In this document: positions 59,141 through 64,000 of the stretch, one piece after another
Layout of the letters: the number at the start of each line of letters is the position of its first letter
How positions within the stretch are numbered: the stretch's first letter is position 1
Assembly: GCA_016647705.1 (NCBI GenBank)
Contig: CM028339.1
Coordinates: 21,936,803-22,000,802, forward strand
Direction: 5' to 3'
DNA: 64,000 nucleotides
Source of the DNA: Eucommia ulmoides
Taxonomy: Eukaryota; Streptophyta; Magnoliopsida; Garryales; Eucommiaceae
Made by a program: the position numbers and the translations under genes
The notes under the pieces: model-generated
Told to the model about the DNA's origin: nothing
Seen by the model: only the letters and a program-made list of their open reading frames with translations
Database searches by the model: none

Positions 59141-60501
59141 GATTTCAAAAGGCTAAAATTACTTGATGCAAAACAAATTAATTACCAAAAAAATTATCAA
59201 AAATCAGTTACAAAAGAAAGAGAGAAAATGGAGAAAATATGGCACCGGTAGCCGGCGTTGGCGTTGGCGTTGTCGCTGAAAAAGATGGTGTAGGGAAGAA
59301 GGAGGGGGGAGAAAGGTGTAAAAAAAAAAAAAAGGGATACATATGTTAGAAATTCAAGGAGTAAAGTAGTAATTTAATTAGATTTTTAAAGGATAAAATA
59401 ATAATTTACTTGAATTTAATTAAATTTTATTTCATTCCAATGTTTGGTTAGTTTTTGGACCTCTTTTTTTTCAGCCAATGCAGGAATAAAATCTAATTCC
59501 ATATAATTAAGATTAACTAATATCAAATTTATTTTGGGATAAATTAATCTTGTATTTTGTTAAATTAAAAAATTATTGATAATGAGAATAAAATTTGATT
59601 CATATACGAAATATAAGAATATAATGGTCATTTGTAGGACGATTCCAATCCCTTCTCGAATAAAATATAAGAATAAATTGCTTGAAGTACTGAAAAGTTT
59701 AGGGTGCAAAGTAGAAGTGAATGTAAACTGTAGACGTTAAAATGCAATGTAGCTTAACAACGGAAACGAATTCCAATGTTCCCAATCTCCATTATTGGTC
59801 TGAGGACTTGAATGCTGACCAATGAGGATTTGTATTCATGTATGTGTTGGGCCTCGTGGCATCAAATGACTGATCAAAGTGAGCTCGTCAATTTACCAAC
59901 CACATTGATGTTTTTTGTTTCTAATCATTTATCTCCGTTAAGATAAAAACAATAACTCTTTAATGTTATGACATGCAAACAAATTACTCTCATTTTTTTG
60001 GGATCAATTTTTTTTTTTTAAATTCTAATTTATTATTGTTCTACAATTATTACATTTTTCAAGAAATAGAAAAAAATGTGATTTTTTTTAAGCGTGCCTT
60101 TGGCTAAAAGATTTGACGAATATTTGGATTATATGAATAATGGGATTTTAAGAGTCTGAGTTTAAAAATTTTATTTTCATATTTTTTTTGTATGAATGTG
60201 AAATTTGATTCTTATTTTTTTATTTTTTTTTTGAATAAATACATTATTTAAATTAAGGAAAAAAAAAAAACATTCTCCCGAAAGAGATGGAAGTTGAAGG
60301 CAAATTCTTCCTTGGGTAAATTTGCTTGTTTTGGAAGGATTTGGAATTTTCATTTTAAGGTCTTTAAATTCTACTTTGAAGTCCTTGGGAATTTAACAAA
60401 TCAGTTTTATTGGTAGCCAAACAAAAGATTTTAATGGAGAAATTTATGAAATCCCTTCCGCAAATAAAATCACTATTTCAAATAAATCTTTTGATTGATT
60501 T
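59141..60501. other. Non-genic, no firm feature
   Basis: AT-rich. Words such as 'AATGTTTGGTTAG' near 59440 and 'GGTAGCCAAACAAAAG' near 60412 hint at decayed MITEs, but no pair of ends with a target duplication could be set. No gene seen. Confidence 0.45.
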
Positions 60502-60694
60502 TATAAAAAAATGATAATGGCTTGTATTTTATTAAAATCAAAATGTCCCTATTTATACAAGAGACCAATAATAATAAAAGGTAACACAATATGAAATATG
60601 GAAACAACATAAATGCTAAAATAATTTAGGTAATAACATAATGGCAAATATACAAAAGGAAACATTCCTTTTGTATAATTGGAATACTCTAATA
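60502..60694 (-). repeat. Small copia element, 3' LTR
   Basis: 193 bp, on the - strand TATTAGAGTATTCC...TTATAA-type end, matching 62078-62304. Confidence 0.75.
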
Positions 60695-62077
60695 TGCCCC
60701 CGCAAGATGGAGTTCCGGTAGGAGAATCCAACATTGTTCTTGAGTAGAAGAAAATGAGCCCGACTAGTGGCTTGGTGTTGTCAGTGTCTAGTTGCTGGGA
60801 GACTCGTTGGAGCGCTTTCTTAGAACATCTGAGAGTTCACTGTAGCGAGTGGTGGTGCGCTGTAGCGCGTAACAAGTAATGACTGACTCTCCAAACAAGT
60901 GTTTTGCCGCAGGCACGAACTCCTGACTTGCAGAGGCCCCTCAACTGCTGCATCTTGTGGGTCAGAAGCGCGCTGTAACTGGTGGGGTTGATTTGAGATT
61001 TAGCAGAAATCGCCATGGTTGAAATCCGTAAAGAGACGGATTTTTTTATTTAAGAGAGAGGGAGAGAGATAGACCACAAATACAGTGAACCACAAATATT
61101 CAAGAAATCTAAGAAATACTGATAGATATGTCGTGTGTGCGTGCGGGAGAGATTGAATCTCTATTAAATGACTCCAGGCTTGTAACACCACCGTCGAAGA
61201 CGGGAATCGGAGAGAGAGAAAATAGAGAATGGTGTTTGGATTTGAGAACAAGGGTGGGGCTGCTTCTGTGAAGTATTTTATTTTTTTAAAGAAATTTGGG
61301 CAGAAACATGAATTTTGGAAATTAAAAGGGTAGTTTCTGCTACTTCAGGATACAATGGGTGGGACTGCATTTTAGAGAGAGAAAGAGGAGGAGAGAATAG
61401 AACAACCCGTTTACCCAACGAATCAACTTGGTCGGCCTTCAAGAAAGATATCACAGTAGGCAGAGAGAGAGGGAAGCAGGAGGTGGGGGTGTTTGAGTGA
61501 TGAATTCATGAAAGGGAAGATGGTAATGATGGCCGAGAAAATTGTAGAGATAAAGAGAGGAGAGAGAGAGGCCAACAATGGCCGAGAAAATTGTAGAGAG
61601 AGAGAGAGAGAAATTGGGAAAAGGGCAGAGGAATTTGGGGATTTAAGACAGAGGGATTCGATTATAGGCTTACAAAGTGATGGTGAGTTTTCTATGAGAA
61701 GAGAATTGGATCGTAAAACGTGAGTGGGAACATTCATTGGACAGAGGGTAACAAGGAAAGAAATGGGGGTTTGAGCACTATTGGGGATAGGGAGCATGTG
61801 CCTTCTGTTGACTGTTCCATGAATGCAAGTCCACAGCCAACGGTGGAGAAACGGTCATTGGAGGTTGTTTCTACGATGGAAGTTTGTTTGGTGTAGTTAC
61901 GTACAGAAGATGAAGAAGAAAAAAAAAAAATTGAGAGGCAAGAGGATTACGAAAGGGGGTTTAACTTGTTTCATGGCAACCGCCATCGGAGTTCGTAGCC
62001 GGATGAGCGTCGGCAGCGGCTGTAAACTTCTCTATCTGTAGGCGGTTAGGATTTTTGGATCGAATGCTCTGATACCA

Positions 62078-62304
62078 TATAAAAAAAATGGTAATGATTA
62101 ATATTTTATTAATATCAAAATGTCCTTATTTATAAAAAAAGACCAATAATAATAAAAAGTAACACAATATGCAATATGAAAACATGCTAAAATAATTTAG
62201 GTAATAACATAATGGCAAACATACAAAAGGAAACATTTTTTTATATAATTGGAATACTCTAATAGATAGGAAACATTTTTTTATATAATTGGAATACTCT
62301 AATA
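62078..62304 (-). repeat. Small copia element, 5' LTR with internal tandem duplication
   Basis: 227 bp. Longer than its partner because about 40 bp ('GGAAACATTTTTTTATATAA' to 'ACTCTAATAGATA') occur twice at about 62229-62304. Confidence 0.75.
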
Positions 62305-62946
62305 GATTTTGTTGATTTTCACTTTTTTTTTTTTTTTTTTTTTTAATTATTATATTACGGTAAGGTTTGTCCGGATCAATTTATGCGCACCGTAACTAAT
62401 TATTTGTTCGAATAATCTTAAGGGCATATTCTTATATCGCCGTGATAAATTTATGATTAAATTTAATATTTAATTTTTGAAATATTTTTTTAAGGAGAGT
62501 TAAACCCTATTGATAGAGAAAGTGACATATTTTTTAGTTTGGGATTAACACCTCTTAGATTTAGATTTGTTGATTATTCTCCTTATTATGGAGTTCAGAG
62601 TACAACAAAATTTATCTGTAGGGAAACTTAAATGTGTCCATCGGGATTACTGTATTGGGTCACTTTTGTGTATGGGGACCATTAAAAAGTTTCCCCTCAT
62701 ATATTCCTACACCAATAATTTAAAGGGCAGTTGACATGCCGCGTTAGTTCATACCCAATGGTTGCAAAAAACAATTTTAAATTACACTAGCGAATGCCTC
62801 TAGAGTTTGAAATTCCGTATACCAATTAATTTCACGACCTAAATAAGTCCCTTCATATTATAAGTTATGAGCACAAAGAAGTATTAAGAGCAACTAAGTT
62901 ATATCATGTGTCATTCTATTTTTTTAATTATTTTAAAGGCAAAATA
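62305..62946. other. Non-genic, possible old dispersed repeat
   Basis: A T-run at 62323-62344 is followed by words such as 'GTCCGGATCAATTTATGCGC', which I associate with dispersed plant repeats. No ends or coding are seen. Confidence 0.3.
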
Positions 62947-64000
62947 CACTCCAACGGATGTGCTATCATCTATGCCATTTTGACACAGATACGCTGACTG
63001 TGTCAAATATTGCACAATCTTAACCAAACCACCGTTGGAATAGGTCTTTCTCCGACAGTCCTGAAATCAGAACAATTAACCAAATAAAGGGCAGTAGGCA
63101 ATACAAAATTGAATAATAATTGAAGATATTGAATAAGAAACTAACCAAAATAAGATATTCTTCTACAACCCTAATATGTCACAAATCTGTGGCCGTCGTC
63201 TTCTCCATATCTGTTGTCGTCGACTTCTTAAGCATTGCTTTGTTGCCCATATCCATCTCTCTCTAGATTGTCTTCGCTTTCTGCCTGTTGTCTTCGCGTA
63301 TCTCTCTCATATATATATATAGACACACAAACAAACATTTGTTGAACATTGCTTAATAATGGGTTGGGTTTTTAATTAGGGGTGGTTTGGATTGGCTTGG
63401 GTTAGCATTTAATTAGGGTTGGGTTGGGTTAATTAGGGTTGGGTTAGTGGGTGGGTACGCTCATTAGGGTTAATTAACTAATTTGGGTTTAATTATGGTT
63501 GGGTTAATGTTGGGTTTGTTTAATTAGGTTTGAGTAGGATTTGTTTGGTTAGATTTATATTAATTTTGGATTAATTAAATTTAATTAGTTTTAAATAGGT
63601 TTTGCTTATTTGAGTTTAATTAGGTTTGGTGGAGTTTAGTTTATTATTTTTTTTATATGGGTTGGGTTAGATTAATTGGTTAATTTTATTTGAGTTGGAT
63701 TGGATTAGTTTGTTAATTTTATTATATTTTACTTGGTTTAATTAAATTTAATTGGATTTAAATAAGTCTTGTTGGGCAAAGTTTAATTAGGTTTGGTGGG
63801 GTTGAGTTTAATTAACTTTGGTGGTTATTTTATAATTTTCATTCAAGTTGTTTTTAATTTTTCACTTAATACAAAAATAAAAATGGCATACCAATTTGCC
63901 ACAACTGTTGAAGTACCCATCGAAATAATAGTGTGCGATACTACTATTGGTATGCCATATTAGGCGAATGACACCCAAAAAGTGGCACACCAGTTGGAGT
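62947..64000. mobile_element. CACTC-ended TIR element (CACTA-like), right end at the window edge
   Basis: Left end CACTCCAACGGATGTGCTA. On the opposite strand the window edge reads ACTCCAACTGGTGTGCCA, matching at 15 of 18 positions, so the last base of the element is probably just outside the window. CACT-starting ends suggest the CACTA superfamily. No transposase is seen, and its 3-bp target duplication cannot be tested here. The interior contains a telomere-like repeat. Confidence 0.5.
63358..63842 (+). repeat. Degenerate GGGTTGGGTTAATTA-type tandem repeat
   Basis: About 480 bp of imperfect units mixing TTAGGGTT, GGGTTGGGTT and TTAATTAG words. It resembles the plant telomere unit TTTAGGG only loosely, and all copies are diverged. 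Confidence 0.75.

Larger units (their letters stand above)
60502..62304 (-). mobile_element. Small non-autonomous Ty1/copia element (SMART/TRIM-like)
   Basis: LTRs 62078-62304 (5') and 60502-60694 (3') on the - strand, an initiator-Met-type primer site (GCTCTGATACCA on the + strand, 62066-62077), a purine tract (CTTGCGGGGGCA on the - strand) before the 3' LTR, and a perfect GATTT duplication (60497-60501 and 62305-62309). The internal part is only about 1.4 kb with no gag or pol, and it has pyrimidine-rich (CTCT)n blocks on the - strand. It looks structurally whole for a non-coding element. Confidence 0.8.

Noticed and set aside
61423-61797. 124-codon Ser/Leu/Pro-rich open frame on the - strand
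   Set aside because: It lies in the pyrimidine-rich non-coding interior of the small copia element; low complexity, with a duplicated segment inside.

Overview
The window is nuclear DNA of a eudicot-type plant. It is AT-rich, has GT-AG introns, and is built mostly of nested plant transposable elements. The one recognisable intact host gene is cytochrome c1 (CYC1) of mitochondrial complex III, coded on the + strand in seven coding exons (24478-29457, 311 aa). A likely promoter with two site II (TGGGCY) boxes and a non-coding first exon lie far upstream, at about 13.4-13.8 kb. If that reading is right, the gene has a 10.7-kb 5'-UTR intron that has trapped a broken endogenous pararetrovirus (Caulimoviridae, - strand, 17.08-21.14 kb) and the 3' part of a broken Ty3/gypsy chromovirus (+ strand, 21.14-24.25 kb). 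The chromovirus 3' LTR ends about 220 bp before the CYC1 start codon.

Layout. 1-1.4 kb: remnant and a TAA-flanked MITE. 1.41-6.95 kb: LTR element A (- strand), a gag-only, pol-less element with tRNA-Asp-type primer site and a perfect TTGAT target duplication. 6.97-11.02 kb: a long solo LTR (copia/SIRE-like by inference) that itself holds a solo LTR of A's family (8198-9591, ATATG duplication). 12.5-12.7 kb: a tRNA-like SINE with a 20-bp target duplication. 12.75-13.39 kb: a TTA-flanked MITE. 13.4-29.5 kb: CYC1 and its introns, two of which contain TTA-flanked MITEs. 30.4-30.9 kb: a small Mutator-like element.

31.9-44.0 kb is a nest: a tandem duplication of about 0.8 kb, into whose second copy an Ale-like Ty1/copia element inserted (32992-43524), into whose RNase H region element B (37783-43146, same family as A) inserted. 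44.3-52.5 kb is a second nest: a tandem repeat of about 0.25 kb, into which a second copy of the long solo LTR inserted (44484-52148, GTTTG duplication), into which element C (44561-50132, ATAAC duplication) inserted. The second unit of that tandem repeat preserves the empty target site.

53.1-57.0 kb holds Mutator-like TIR elements, one carrying a nested 1.5-kb TIR element. At 57.1-57.6 kb a non-repeat island has three G-box/ABRE motifs within 81 bp, followed by a short ORF that may be a first exon of an unidentified host gene. 57.6-59.1 kb is another TIR element. 60.5-62.3 kb is a small non-autonomous copia element with a perfect GATTT duplication. From 62.95 kb to the window edge there is a CACTC-ended TIR element containing a degenerate telomere-like repeat.

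The most unusual signals are: arrays of short perfect palindromes upstream of the TATA box in the U3 of two unrelated LTR families, with a different palindrome core in each subfamily; three primer-binding-site copies in a row in element C; two adjacent retropepsin-like domains in the caulimovirid fossil; and the very long, virus-laden 5'-UTR intron inferred for CYC1. All alignments were done by eye, so lengths and percentages are approximate.
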